Shown: piece by piece, positions 1 through 11,337 of the stretch | Numbering within the stretch: position 1 is the stretch's first letter | Layout of the letters: every line of letters begins with the position of its first letter | Assembly (NCBI GenBank): GCA_036417435.1 | Contig: CM070913.1 | Coordinates: 17,824,680-17,888,679 of the forward strand | Source: Inia geoffrensis | Taxonomy: Eukaryota > Chordata > Mammalia > Artiodactyla > Iniidae | Reading direction: 5' to 3' | DNA length: 64,000 bases | The notes under the pieces: generated by a model | Told to the model about the DNA's origin: nothing | Databases searched by the model: none | The model's input: only the letters and a program-made list of their open reading frames with translations | Made by a program: the position numbers and the translations under genes

Positions 1-1752
1 TTGTTGGCAGTCTGTATGTCTTCTTTGGAGAAATGTCTATTTAAGTCTTCTTCCCATTTTTGGATTGGGTTGTTTGTTTTTTTGTTATTGAACTGCATGA
101 GCTGCTTATAAATTTTGGAGAATAATCCTTTGTCAGTTGCTTCATTTGCAAATATTTTCTCCCATTCTGAGGGTTGTCTTTTGGTCTTGTCTATGGTTTC
201 CTTTGCTGTGCAAAAGCTTTGAAGTTTCATTAGGTCCCATTTGTTTATTTTTATTTCCATTTCTCTAGGAGGTGGGTCAAAAGGATCTTGCTGTGATTTA
301 TGTCATAGAATGTTCTGCCTATGTTTTCCTCTAAGAGTTTGATAGTTTCTGGCCTTACATTTAGGTCTTTAATCCATTTTGAGCTTATTTTTGTGTATGG
401 TGTTAGGGAGTGATCTACTCTCATACTTTTACATGTACCTGCCCAGTTTTCCCAGCACCACTTATTGAAGAGGCTGTCCTTTCTCCACTGTACATTCCTG
501 CCTCCTTTATCAAAGATAAGGTGACCATATGTGTGTGGGTTTATCTCTGTGCTTTCTATCCTGTTCCATTGATCTATCTTTCTGTTTTTGTGCCAGTACC
601 ATATGGTCTTGATTACTGTAGCTTTGAAGTATAGTCTGAAGTCAGGGAGCCTGATTCCTCCAGCTCCGTTTTTCATTCTGAAGATTGCTTTGGCTATTTG
701 GGGTCTTTGTGTTTCCATACAAATTGTGAAATTTTTTGTTCTAGTTCTGTGAAAACTGCCTGTGGTAGTTTGACAGGGATTGTATTGAATCTGTAGATGG
801 CTTTGGGTAGTAGAGTCATTTTCACAGTGTTGATTCTTCCAATCCAAGAACATGGTATATCTCTCCATAGATCTATTTGTATCATCTTTAATTTCTTTCA
901 TCAGTGTCATAATTTTCTGCATACAGATCTTTTGTCTCCTTAGGTAGGTTTATTCCTAGATATTTTATTCTTTTTGTTGCAGTGATAAATGGGAGTGTTG
1001 TCTTGATTTCACTTTCAGATTTTTCATCATTAGTGTATAGTAATGCCAATTTCTGTGCATTAATTTTGTATCCTGCTACTTTACCAAATTCATTCATTAG
1101 CTCTAGTAGTTTTCTGGTGACATCTTTAGGATTTTCTATGTATAGTATCATGTCATCTGCAAACAGTGACAGCTTTACTTTTTCTTTTCCAATTTGGATT
1201 CCTTTTATTTCCTTTTCTTCTCTGATTGCTGTGGCTAAAACTTCCAAAACTTTGTTGAATAAGAGTGGTGAGAGTGGGCAACCTTGTCTTGTTCCTGATC
1301 TTAGTGGAAATGCTTTCAGTTTTTCACCATTGAGGGCGATGTTGGCTGTGGGTTTGTCATATATGGCCTTTATTATGTTGAGGAAAGTTCCCTCTATGCC
1401 TACTTTCTGAAGGGTTTTTATCATAAATGCGTGTTGAATTTTGTCGAAAGCTTTCTCTGCATCTGTTGAGATGATCATATGGTTTTTCTCCTTCAATTTG
1501 TTAATATGGTGTATCACGTTGATTGATTTGCGTATATTGAAGAATCCTTGCATTCCTGGAATAAACCCCACTTGATCATGGTGTATGATCCTTTTAATGT
1601 GCTGTTGGATTCTGTTTGCTAGTGTTTTGTTGAGGAATTTTGCATCTATGTTCATCAGTGATATTGGCGTGTAGTTTTCTTTCTTTGTGACATCCTTGTC
1701 TGGTTTTGGTATCAAGGTGATGGTGGCATCTTAGAATGAATTTGGGAGTGTT
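1..1752 (-). mobile_element. LINE-1 fragment, antisense, ORF2 portion
   Basis: An L1 retrotransposon read on the minus strand. The window opens inside the C-terminal part of ORF2, so the 3' UTR and tail lie outside. Reading leftward, the reverse transcriptase and then the C-terminal region are seen. L1 similarity stops near 1752, where the copy at 19674-26865 continues; this is a typical 5' truncation. The flanking 1753-1796 then carries a CHR SINE. Identification rests on the RT motifs and close nucleotide similarity to the full-length L1 in this window. Confidence 0.93.
251..1715 (-). pseudogene. L1 ORF2 reverse transcriptase/C-terminal relic
   Basis: This is the coding part of the antisense L1. 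ORF2p is the endonuclease/reverse transcriptase that copies L1 RNA into DNA at the nicked target. A 275-codon open stretch (888-1715) holds the RT palm and fingers: [36 protein letters not shown] and the catalytic LFADDMILY. The frame then shifts twice: near 888 into the frame at 694-885 ([14 protein letters not shown]), and near 700 into the frame ending at 251 ([19 protein letters not shown], then [12 protein letters not shown]). The endonuclease domain is missing because of 5' truncation. The RT core is unusually intact for a dead copy, suggesting moderate age. It cannot make a working protein. Confidence 0.9.
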
Positions 1753-1796
1753 TTGGTTTGTTTTTTGATTCAAGAGTTTTTGAAAAAGAAATTCTT

Positions 1797-2020
1797 GGGC
1801 TTCCCTGGTGGTGCAGTGGTTGAGAGTCCGCCTGCCGATGCAGGGGACATGGGTTCGTGCCCCGGTCTGGGAAGATCCCTCATGCTGCGGAGCGCGTAGG
1901 GCCATGAACCATGACTGCTGAGCCTGTGCGTCCAGAGCCTGTGCTCCACAACGGAAGAGGACACAACCGTGAGAGGCCCGTGTACCCCAAAAAAAATAAA
2001 AATAAAAATTAAAAAATTAA
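1797..2020 (+). mobile_element. CHR-type tRNA-derived SINE (cetacean)
   Basis: The 5' part resembles tRNA-Glu: a tccctggtggtgcagtgg A-box region and a gggttcgtgccccgg B-box region, the internal RNA polymerase III promoter. It continues into the CHR tail domain and ends in an A-rich stretch with aaaataaaaat units. An approximate duplication (aaagaaatt) near 1785-1793 and 2020-2028 suggests the target site. Several substitutions and an indel in the body make it less fresh than the copy at 16093. Confidence 0.93.
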
Positions 2021-3045
2021 AAGAAATTATTTCCCCAAATTTCAGGTCAAAGAATTTTCATCTTCAAAGTTTTTTCACTAATTTATAGGCTTGTTTCTTT
2101 TGAATCATAAATTTGGGGCTGTTTTACTTCCCTTTATGGAATTTATTGAAAGTTTTCCTTGTGGGATAATATATTTTCATATTTAGAGACTGTTTCCATG
2201 ACATTCATACAAAGGCAGATATCTTCATTATTAAGCATATTATTTAATTCTATACATTATTTATTAATATAAATACAACCGCTTGATTTTGTCAAAATTT
2301 TCAAATGCTTCTCAGCTACCTGTAGTATATTTTTATCATATCGTATGTGAAAATCCTTTGAATGAATCAAAAGACTACCTAGTCCAGGATTACCAAAAAG
2401 TATTGTACAATGCCCTGGAGGTTTTATAAAGAAAAATAAAAGGTTTACTATTAAAATAATTTTGAATAATTTAGGTTAACAAAAATTTAAGATTACCTTA
2501 TCCTTGGTTTCTCAAGACCTTTAATATGTTAAATATAAATCGAGCATCTCTAATACGAAGCTGGGTTTTATGGGTTTCCCAAAGTTATTCTGTCACGGAA
2601 AGTTGTTTAATGGTGCATTGCAAGTAAAGTAAGATGATTATATTTCACTGGAATATTTAGATAATGAAACAGAAACTGTAGGAAGTAAAGATTTGTTTCC
2701 AACGACAGTCCCTTTTTGTTGATAGAAATTGTAGGAAGTAAAGATTTGTTTCCAAAGATGGTACCTTTTTGTTGATAGATAGGTTTGGATCTGATGTTCT
2801 GACAACCTGGCCATTACCATATCACGTATACCAATAGATAGCTAAACTTTCTCCTTTCAAATTAAATGGAAAGTGAGTGCGATAAGTTAGCCAGCAGTCT
2901 GAACTGCATTCAGCCTAGCTAGCTATTAAATTTCAATCTGTAACCTGTATCATAATGGTTCAGTTTTCAATGTTCTGATCCACCTGTGGTATATTTTACA
3001 TAAGTAAATATTATTTCCATACTATAACTGAAATTTATTTGTAGA
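2021..3045. other. Unique AT-rich sequence
   Basis: I see no coding region or recognisable transposon here, apart from the 53-bp tandem duplication at 2672-2777. Confidence 0.5.
2672..2777. repeat. 53-bp tandem duplication, two copies
   Basis: Two adjacent units share gtaggaagtaaagatttg and ctttttgttgatag. The first occupies about 2672-2724 and the second about 2725-2777. They differ at a few positions (for example ccaacgacagtccc against ccaaagatggtacc), so the duplication is not recent. Confidence 0.85.
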
Positions 3046-3190
3046 ATAAATAATAATTGAGCCTCATTTATGTGCTATGTTCAGTGTTAAACAGGACATT
3101 AATAAGCTTCCCTCTTGAAGGTGATGTTTTAAGTGAAATAGATAATAAATAAGAAAATATTTGATAATAAACAAAGTAATGAATAAAGTC
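3046..3190. mobile_element. Ancient L2/MIR-like fragment
   Basis: The order of signals (ttgagcctcatttatgtgctatgttcagtg, then cttccctcttgaagg, then repeated gataataaataa) follows a common mammalian ancient-repeat pattern. It is heavily diverged, and the class and orientation are uncertain. Confidence 0.35.
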
Positions 3191-5258
3191 AAATGAATTA
3201 TTATTATTCTCCTTGAGTCCCTTGAAAAGTCATCCAGATGCTACTCTAGTTTTCTTTCCAATTTTAAACTGGAGCGTGAGTAAATCATCAGACTTAGAAT
3301 TGGGGAGGATCTGGGATCATGGGTCATCCCAACTGGGGAAGTTCACCTCTGTGTGGTTGTTTCTTTACTGTTTTTGTGAAGGTTGTATACAGGGTCAAGT
3401 TTCGATTTTGGTCCAGCCTGAAATTAATTTACATGGTGAGTCTTCCAGGTCTTGTCTTGCATGTTAGGAAATATCTCTGTAGCATGAGGGATAAGCTGTG
3501 TCAAATGGCACCCTTATTATTCCCAAGTTTGGTGTGGCTACTGACTGCTGTTGTGACAAAATAATTTCACATCCTGCCCCCACATTCTTTCTTCACGTCA
3601 GCGCTTGGTCATTCAAATTAAGAGCTATGTTTAAATCTTCTGTTCTTATTTCCAGTGTCAGTGCCCTTCCATTTTTAGAAGAGCTAAAAATGGTCTTTTG
3701 CTATTTTCTTTGCACGTGGAGGACTTCTTAAAGCTCATGTAGTGTTTATTCTTAAATTTTACATCTTGTGGCAGGTACCTTCCAAAGTTTCCATCACTAA
3801 CTAAAGTAACTCCTTTTAAAAAAATCATGTAGGCATTTAAATTGAGTTCTGTTGTGTAAATGTGGGTGGGTGGGGGAGGGGAGATGTTTTGGAGATGATA
3901 TAAGGATAGTTACGTACCTTTATAAAAGTGCAGACTTCATTTTTTCAGATATTCATTTTGGAATTTTAAGAAGAATAGAAAATTACAATAAGATAAGAAA
4001 ATCAGTAATACTTATTTCTATGAATTTGATCAACCCAAAGAAAGATGGTACCTCTTAAATTAGTTTGTCTTCCCTTCTCCAGATTATGCTTCAAGAATTA
4101 TTTAAAATTACAAGCTGAAGACACTGTGGGCATTTTTGCACCCAATGCCGCTACTTCTCTTTTCAAGACACCCAATAACTACACGAATAAAAAATGTTAT
4201 AACGATCACTATTTTATTTCACAAAATGGAAGCAATAGACAAGAACAGAGTAGGTGTCATCTATTTCCTGAATTTCTCAGTAACCTGGATTACTGTGGAA
4301 TCTATGAGTCATCAGTAAAACCAACTTTTTAGAAGTCCTGAACTCATGTGGTTCACTAGACAACTCTCTTTGTGAAAGTGGTAGAAATTGCCTCTTGATT
4401 GCACGTCAGCTGATACTAGTAAGAATTTTAGGCAAACTATTCGGGCAAACACCTCTGTTCTTCCTAGCGTTCTGATTTGCCAGTAGGACGGGTGTAGGAA
4501 GTTATGGTGTTCATTAAGAAACTTGCCTTTCAAATATCCCTGAACTCTAGCCCCATGTGAGTTGAGTGCAAGTGTGCCTGTTTTAATGTTGCAAAAGTAC
4601 AAATTCTGCAAGAAAAAACAATTTAATCAGCAGGTGGCTGAATCATAGCCTTCAGAAAGCTGTTAAGAACCACTTTCGTCTGTGAAATAAAACGTGGTTG
4701 CAAGCAATGTTATTTGCACTTATTGATTCAGTGCAAGAAGTCACCTTATGTTTAATTCAAATTGCAGTCCTGACATGGACAGACTTTAAACAATCATGTT
4801 TTACAAATCCGTTTGTTTAAATGATTCTCCTGTTGGCTGTTCACACTGTGCCCTGTGTTGTTATACTATCACTCACTGCAAGTGCTATTTAAAGAAGTGA
4901 GGAACCAGCAACACACGTGGCTTTATGCAATAGAGGTTTGGCTTAGTTAAAAAAAAAAAAGCAGAGTAAGAGTAGGTTACCATTAATTTTAAGATGCGTC
5001 TTTGTCATTTCTTCAGCCTGCTTCAACCGTTAAGTCTTCCTTTCTGTTCCAACTGCTGGGTTCAGAGTGTGCCTGTGTTCATAATTTTGATAGCCGCATC
5101 CTTTTTGACCCTTTGGGGATTCAGATGCACTGTGAAATGGCACAAAATCTTTCAACTAAGTGTTCTATCTATGCTGGACATCACAGTGCTTTTCAGAAAC
5201 TCTATTTCTGCACTTTAGAAGCTGAGGTCCTGTGCTAGATGGGAAAAAATACTTGTCA
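3191..5258. other. Unique sequence without recognised genes
   Basis: Short open frames occur (for example 3213-3467 and 4045-4332), but none has a recognisable domain, splice context or consistent coding signal. A G-quadruplex motif lies at 3864-3881 and a short A-run at 4949-4960. Confidence 0.5.
3864..3881 (+). other. G-quadruplex motif, single-nucleotide loops
   Basis: The plus strand reads gggtgggtgggggagggg: four G-runs of at least three, separated by one base each. This loop pattern is known to favour very stable parallel quadruplexes. No repeat or gene is recognised at this site. Confidence 0.8.
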
Positions 5259-5473
5259 GGGCTTCCCTGGTGGCGCAGTGGTTGAGAGTCCGCCTGCCGA
5301 TGCAGGGGACACGGGTTCATGCCCCGGTCCGGGAAGATCCCACATGCCACGGAGCGGCTGGGCCCGTGAGCCATGGCCGCTGAGCCTGCACGTCCAGAGC
5401 CTGTGCTCTGCAACGGGAGAGGCCACAGCAGTGAGAGGCCCGCGTACAGCCAAAAAAATAATAATAACAATAA
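5259..5473 (+). mobile_element. CHR-type tRNA-derived SINE
   Basis: A complete CHR body with A-box (ggtggcgcagtggttgag) and B-box (gggttcatgcc). It has the gagaggcccgcgtac 3' segment and a tail that has become aataataataacaataaag. No clear target-site duplication is seen. Confidence 0.93.
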
Positions 5474-6100
5474 AGTTGCCAGGATGTTGTAGACTATAAT
5501 TCTCTGCATCTCTGCAACCCAATTATTCTTACCATTTAAATTAGAAAATATCCTTGAATGTGTGAAGAAATTACAGCAACTTAAGTTTTTGCCCATTTTG
5601 TAGAAGTACTTCTGATCTTGGTTGGCTCCATGGAAGCTTCTCTGATGGCATTTGTGAAGTTCTACAAGAGAAAGTAGAGACAAAGTTTAAGTAAGCTCCC
5701 TCAGATTTTAAAAATTAATAAGTAAAAAAGTGAACCTTGTTCTGATGTGGTTTAAAACTCTAGTCAGAATAAATGGCTGATGGATGTGCATGGAAATTAG
5801 AAACCCCAGATACAGGCCAGCCATTAAGAGCCTGAAGAGTCTGATACAAAGTTCCAATGTTAGTTCCCTGGGGCAGGACACCATAGAAGAAATTGCGCTT
5901 TACAGATAAACGAAATGACTACTGAGTGCAGAACTCAAGTTGAAGAGGAAGCCACAGCTCCTCAGCACGGTGCTTACTTGCTGGATTTTCCTCCTTTTTT
6001 TCTTTTATTTTCCCTCTTGATAGGAAAAAGACATCAGTCCCCTGGAGCTCATTCTACCCCAGACAAGTCACATACCTACAGCTTTTCAAGAAACAAAAAG
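5474..6100. other. Unique sequence
   Basis: I recognise no gene or repeat. The 64-codon frame at 5915-6109 has no domain and runs into the neighbouring MIR. Confidence 0.45.
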
Positions 6101-6262
6101 TGGCTTTAGAGTCAGATGAGCCCAAGTTTGTATCCCAAATCTTCCACTTCTTTAACTGCATAACCTTGAGCAGTGGGCAAGCTATAGGAATCTCACATTC
6201 TTAATCTGTGCAAACTGAGATAACACCTCCCTTACAGAATTGCTGGGTGGAATTAAATGAAA
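6101..6262 (+). mobile_element. MIR SINE
   Basis: The MIR consensus order is followed: ggctttagagtcagatgagccc, a cttccacttctttaac core, ataaccttgagcagtgggcaagc, and a terminal gctgggtggaattaaatga. Divergence fits the pre-eutherian age known for MIR. Confidence 0.75.
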
Positions 6263-8278
6263 CAAATTACTCAGTCACCCAGTAGAATGCCTCATTCATT
6301 GGTTGTTTTTGTTCCTGAGCTTGTAAAGCTGAAGGCCCAAGATCATGGGGGTCACCCCTTCGTGAGACCCTCCTGAGCACCCACTGCACCCTCCATGACA
6401 TTCATCTCCACTTGCATACAAATCATTCTTTTGTCTATATTTGTATGAGCTAACAGTGTCTTTTGAAAAATGAATGAGCTTTCATACAGTGACATCAGCA
6501 GCATGGCCAAATAAAATGTCCCTCACTCACCCCCTCAGCAGCAATTTGACATCTACCCATGGACAAAAGTGACTTTCTGGGAGCTGCGGGATTCAGCAGT
6601 ATACACCAACGGACCCGGGAGGAGTCTTGTCCACACATGTGTTGGGTAATAGGCATACACACCTTGGGCACAGCTGTGGACCCTGAAGTAGCTTCAGACC
6701 AGCTCTAACCCCTCTTGGCTACAGTCTGAGAGCCTCTGGAGAGCACTGCCTCAGGACAGTCACCCATGGATGAGAGAGTCTTTGTGGAAGTCCAGATTTC
6801 CAGCTGAGAAGTGTTAGCACACCTCTGGAGCAAAAACAGTTATGAGTTTGGACACATTTGAGAGGGTAGAGGAACAGATCTACTTTACCCGCATTACTCC
6901 TCCCTCAAGGCAGCACACCTCAGCACGAAGACAGACCATCTGGCCCTGTGATTCTTCTTGCAGGGAAAGTGAGAGCATTGAGAGTGAGCACCAGCTACCC
7001 CAGCCATGCAGGAAGCTGCCGAGAGGCCCGTCTCTCTCTCAACCCAACCAGAGTACTGAGTCATGAGCTGCATGAAGGGGGTTCAGGAAGAGGCTGGAGA
7101 ACTTTAGATAGGACTCTCAGAAGGCATTTAAAGGGATGCAGATCCTACTAAGTATGTCAAGGATTCCATCAAGAAGCTCACCTATGAGCCCTGGGGATGC
7201 CTCACCACAAATGGCACACAGACATCCCAGAGCTCTGTGCATCTCCCCCATACCCACACTGTCCCAACCCTATGGCTGGCTCCCTGTTCACACTCTCGAT
7301 GGCAGGGAGAGCGAACTTTGGCAGGGGACTAGTAAACACGCTCAGAAAGCTGGCTGAATCTGTGGACCAGAGAGAGGCCACAAGCTTCAGCCTTAGCTCT
7401 GACCTTGGAAAAGCAAAGAGGAAGTTGTGGCGCGTGGCCTGTGGTGGTGTAGGATGGAGAGAAGGCACCTGTCTCAAAATACTGCCACAGGAGGAGGCAG
7501 GAAGTGAGGAGCAGGCGTATTCATAGAAGGTCTGAGAAAGCCTCAGAATCTCTAGCAGAGCTGAAGGAAGGTATTTCTCTCCAGAAGTTAAGTCAGCAGC
7601 AATTGGAGGAGGTGGCCACTACCTCACATTTGAGGACAGCTACACTAGGCTTCAGTACTTCAAAAGAAGAAGCGTCCGCACAGCGAGAGAAACAATCAAC
7701 AAAATGGAAAAGGCAGCTTACAAAGCGGGAGACAGGATTTGTGAATCACATATCAGATGAGGGGTTAGTATTCAGTATATGTGTAAGGAACTCATATAGC
7801 TAAATAACAAAAAACCGAACAATCCGATTAAAAATGGGCAGAGGAACCGAACAGACATATTTCCAAAGAATACCTACAAATGGCCAACCGGTACATGAAA
7901 AGATGCTCAACATCACTAATCAGGAAAATGCAGGTTAAAACCACAATGAAATATGGTTTCACATCTGTTATAATGGCTATTTTCATAAAAACAAGATATA
8001 ATAAATGCTGGCTCAGACAGAGAGAAAAAGGAACCCTGGCGCACACTTGGTGGGAACGTAGATTGGTATAGCCACTGTGGAAAACAGTATTGAGGTTCCT
8101 TGAAAAATTAAAATAGAGCTACCATATGATTCCACATATTACTTCTGAGTATATATCCAAAGGCAATGAGATCAGGATCTGCATCCCATGTTCATCGAAG
8201 CATTATTCCTAATAGCCAAGATGTGGAAGTAACCCAAGTGTCTCCTTCTTCAAACGAATGAATAAAGTAGATGTGACA

Positions 8279-8492
8279 GGGCTTCCCTGGTGGCGCAGTG
8301 GTTGAGAGTCCGCCTGCCGATGCAGGGGATACGGGTTCATGCCCCGGTCCGGGAAGATCCCACATGCCGTGGAGCGGCTGGACCCGTGAACCATGGCCTC
8401 TGAGCCTGCGCGTCCAGAGCCTGTGCTCTGCAACGGGAGAGGCCTCGACAGTGAGAGGCCCGTGTACCGCAAAAAAAAAAAAAAAAAAAAAA
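8279..8492 (+). mobile_element. CHR-type SINE inserted in old L1
   Basis: A full-length CHR body with A and B boxes and a 22-base A tail (8471-8492). A degenerate duplication is visible around agtagatgtgaca (left) and agtgatgtaca (right). A TA-rich, partly palindromic stretch follows at about 8503-8540, where the host L1 carries a TA-rich segment. Confidence 0.92.
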
Positions 8493-8765
8493 GTGATGTA
8501 CATAATATATATTATATATATACACATATATATGTGTATCAGCTATGAGAAAGACGCAGACCCTGCCATTTGTGTCATCATGGATGGGCTTTGAGGGCAT
8601 TATGTTAAGTGAAATAAGGGAAAAATAAATACTGAATGATATCACTTATATGTGGCTTCTTAAAAAACCGAATTCATAGAAACAGAGAGTTGAATGGCAG
8701 TTGCCAGGGGCTAGAAGGTATCAGAAATTGGGAGATGTTGGTCAGAAGGCACAAACTTGTAGTAA

Positions 8766-8965
8766 AATAGATAGCTAGTGGGAAGCTGCTCTATAGCACA
8801 GGGAGCTCATCTCGGTGCTCTGTGATGACCTAGAAGGGTAGGATGAGGCAGGGAGTCTCAAGAGGGAGGGGATATATGTATACATATAACTGATTTACTT
8901 TGTTGTACAGCAGAAACTAACACGACGTTGTGAAGCAATTATACTCCAATAAAAAAGAAAAAAAA
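8766..8965 (+). mobile_element. 5'-truncated young L1 3' end nested in older L1
   Basis: This matches the 3' UTR of the L1s at 51847-53231 and 19674-26865: atagatagctagtgggaagc, then cagcagaaactaacac, then attatactccaataaa plus an A-rich tail. The surrounding old L1 3' UTR (cacaaacttgtagtaaa ... ataaattctggggatc) is interrupted at exactly this point. The short repeat gtaaaata/gtaaataa on both sides is a plausible target-site duplication. Confidence 0.78.
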
Positions 8966-9199
8966 GGTAAATAAATTCTGGGGATCTAATGTACAGCATA
9001 ATGACTATAGTTAATAGTACTGTATTATATACTTGAAAGTGGCTGAGAGAGTAGATCCTAAATGTTATCACCACAGAAAAAGAAATGGAAACTATGTGAG
9101 GGGATTGACATATTAACTAATCCTATTGTGGTAATCATTTTGCAATATATAAGTATATCAAATATCATGTTTTACAACTTAAACTTACACAATGTTATG

Positions 9200-9613
9200 C
9201 AGGTTTTCCCCACTATCCAAAAGTACAGCATTCCTGTGAAACCTTTCATGAACCAAAATGGCATAAAGCAAAGAAGCAATCAGTTACCTTAGCACATAAT
9301 TTTGCTAACAGATGCACAGAATAAGGCAAGATAAATCACAGGTGCTTACAGACAGTTCAAAGCTATGGCTGCTTGATGCTAAGATGCTGAGATGTTGAGT
9401 GTAGTTCCAGGGGAAGGAGCTTGGCTGTACTCTCTTGCTGCTCAGGGAGCATGCTGCCTATATAATGGCTCTTTGTAAAACAAATGCTCTTTTTTTCATA
9501 AAAGTGAAAATCCTCTCTGAATTTCTTTCAGTTAGTGAAAACAGGTACTAATGTAGGGCTTTTATAAAAGCAACATGGCAGAAAACAGACTTTCACAAAG
9601 CCAGGGATACCTG
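9200..9613. mobile_element. Non-autonomous Tigger/pogo-like DNA transposon
   Basis: The element starts caggttttcccc and ends ggggatacctg-like (cagggatacctg), giving imperfect inverted ends. It splits the L1 tail phrase cacaatgtta|tgtcaattatatctc with a TA-like target (tg/ta). At 414 bp it carries no transposase frame. The tca(g)ttagtgaaaacagg and gtactaatgtagggc blocks recall Tigger-type sequences, but the exact family name is not assigned. Confidence 0.7.
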
Positions 9614-9650
9614 TATGTCAATTATATCTCAATATAACTGGAAAAAAATA

Positions 9651-10246
9651 AATGCTCTACTACACATAAATAAAAAAGAAGTTTGAGGTGCAGTGATTTT
9701 TGCCTCAAATAATTATTAAGTCAAGTCAGCTTCTAAGATCAGAAAATAAAGTTTAGAGAATAGAGCCAGTATAGACACTAGGCCTGCTTCTCTGTGACTT
9801 TCTTAAACGAATGCAGTAATTACTAAAATAGGGTATCTCCCCCAAGAGATTGCTACTGTCTATTTTTGTAAGAACATTTACAGCATTCCATTATATGAAA
9901 ATTGGCAAATAATAAATGTGTTATGAAATAATTCCAGGTTTTCTTTAATCAGAAAGAAATAGAAAGTAGGTAGGTCTATGAATGTTTTAGAGGATTGTTA
10001 TTTTCATGGTACTATTTTGCCTGTTAATTGAATGAAAAAATAATTATAATTTTATGAAAGGATGAGAAAATAAATGAATTGCCTTTGGGGGAAAAAATCT
10101 TTTTAATTTACATGATTAGATCTATAAATTTTACCCCCATAGTCAACCAGATATATATATTGTTCACCATGTTTGTCCCATCTAAAAAATTATTCTCACA
10201 AAACTTTTATTAGCTTTTTTGCCATGAAGTTTTTGTTTTTTGGAGA
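9651..10246. other. AT-rich sequence, nothing recognised
   Basis: No gene is seen. A weak MIR-like stretch may lie at about 9690-9810 but is too diverged to call. Confidence 0.4.
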
Positions 10247-10370
10247 TTTTTTTTTTTTTTGGCTGCACACCGCTGCTTGCGGGATCTTAGTTTCCCAACT
10301 AGGGATTGAACCCGGGCCCTCAGCAGTGAAAGTGCAGAGTCCTAAACCACTGGACTGCCAGGGAATTCCC
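10247..10370 (-). mobile_element. CHR-1-like tRNA-derived SINE, antisense
   Basis: On the minus strand it begins gggaattccctggcagtcc, with A-box-like cagtggtttaggactc and B-box gggcccgggttcaatccc. It ends gcagccaaaa with a 14-base tail (T-run 10247-10260 on the plus strand). It is distinct from the longer CHR copies. catgaagttttt on the left (10223-10234) and catgaaattattttt on the right suggest a degenerate target-site duplication. Confidence 0.88.
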
Positions 10371-10789
10371 ATGAAATTATTTTTAAAAACTCATCAGCCT
10401 TAAATAAAATGAGTAGACTTTGGATAAAAAAATAAAAACAAAACAAAAGAAAGACATACCTGTTATTCATTCTGCGTAGTATTGCATGATGCCTAGTGGT
10501 GTGAAAATAACCAAACAAAAGAGCAACTAAAAATATTAAAGGAAGTCTCTTATTATTTAGGTATCATAACCTTCCATACATCTCATAAGTAGATGCATTG
10601 TCAATAAATTTTTACTCAAGTATAATTTTTTTCCAAATTTGCCATTATGTGTTTTGATCAATTATTTATTAATAACAATTTTATTGTAAATTTAAGCTGG
10701 AAAAATATTTCATATTTAGAGCCTGATGTTAGTAAAATGTGATCGGTTAAAATTTTAATTTATATACTTAAAAATGATCTTTGAATTTG

Positions 10790-11075
10790 ACAGCCATCTT
10801 CTCAAAAGACTAGGAATGCCATCTTAAAAGTACTGGGGGAAAAAATAATTTACAACCCAGAACTTGATACTCAGCAAAACTGTTTTTCAAAAGTGCTGTC
10901 AAAGTAAGCATATTTCTCATATACCAAAAATTAGAGAATTCTTTACCACCAATAAAAGAAATATTAAAGAATTTCTTCATAAGGAAAATTATCCCATAAA
11001 GAAACAAAAAAACTGTATAAAACAACAATAATAATGTAATCTGTGCCTAGAATATATGTATAATTAAAAGGCATA
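10790..11075 (+). mobile_element. HAL1/L1M ORF1-3' fragment
   Basis: Follows the L1 ORF1 end and inter-ORF region: catcttaaaagtactggg, ttgatactcagcaaaactg, tttttcaaaagtgctgtc, then attctttaccaccaataaaag. It is strongly diverged with many indels, and no frame remains. Confidence 0.55.
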
Positions 11076-11337
11076 ATGCTAACATATAAAGCGGGAGCAA
11101 AAAATGATCTTTGAAGAAGTAAATAGCAGCAATAATAAATATTATATTGCTAGCTACAAATTTAACCAGAAATTCAGTCATTTTCTTTTTTCATTCTTTC
11201 ATTGAGTAAATCGTTTTTTATTATCTCCAATGCACATTGGGATAATTGTTTTAGGAGCTACAAAAATGAATCAGCTTGAGCTTACAAGCTAATAGATGGA
11301 CTAACATACGTAAATAAGTAAGTATTAAAGACATGAG

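Larger units (their letters stand above)
6488..9650 (+). mobile_element. Old L1 (L1M-type), internally deleted, hosting three insertions
   Basis: The 5' end is an L1 5' UTR (gacatcagcagcatggccaaataaaatgtccctcac...) running to about 7655. It is joined directly to ORF2 C-terminal sequence (7660 onward: gcacagcgagagaaacaatc, then gattaaaaatgggcagagg). ORF1 and most of ORF2 are absent. The 3' UTR is the L1M type (ggatctaatgtacagcataatgac ... ttatatctcaatataactgg) and ends near 9650. The element is broken by a CHR SINE (8279-8492), a short young L1 tail (about 8766-8965) and a DNA transposon (9200-9613). Host sequence resumes correctly after each insertion. Confidence 0.82.

Noticed and set aside
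982..1410. 142-codon plus-strand frame
   Set aside because: It is the complementary reading of the L1 reverse transcriptase.
5165..5683. 172-codon antisense frame
   Set aside because: It consists mainly of the reverse reading of the CHR SINE at 5259-5473.
8503..8540. Palindromic AT stretch as a cruciform or origin
   Set aside because: It is short, TA-rich low-complexity sequence beside a SINE tail, in a TA-rich segment of the host L1.
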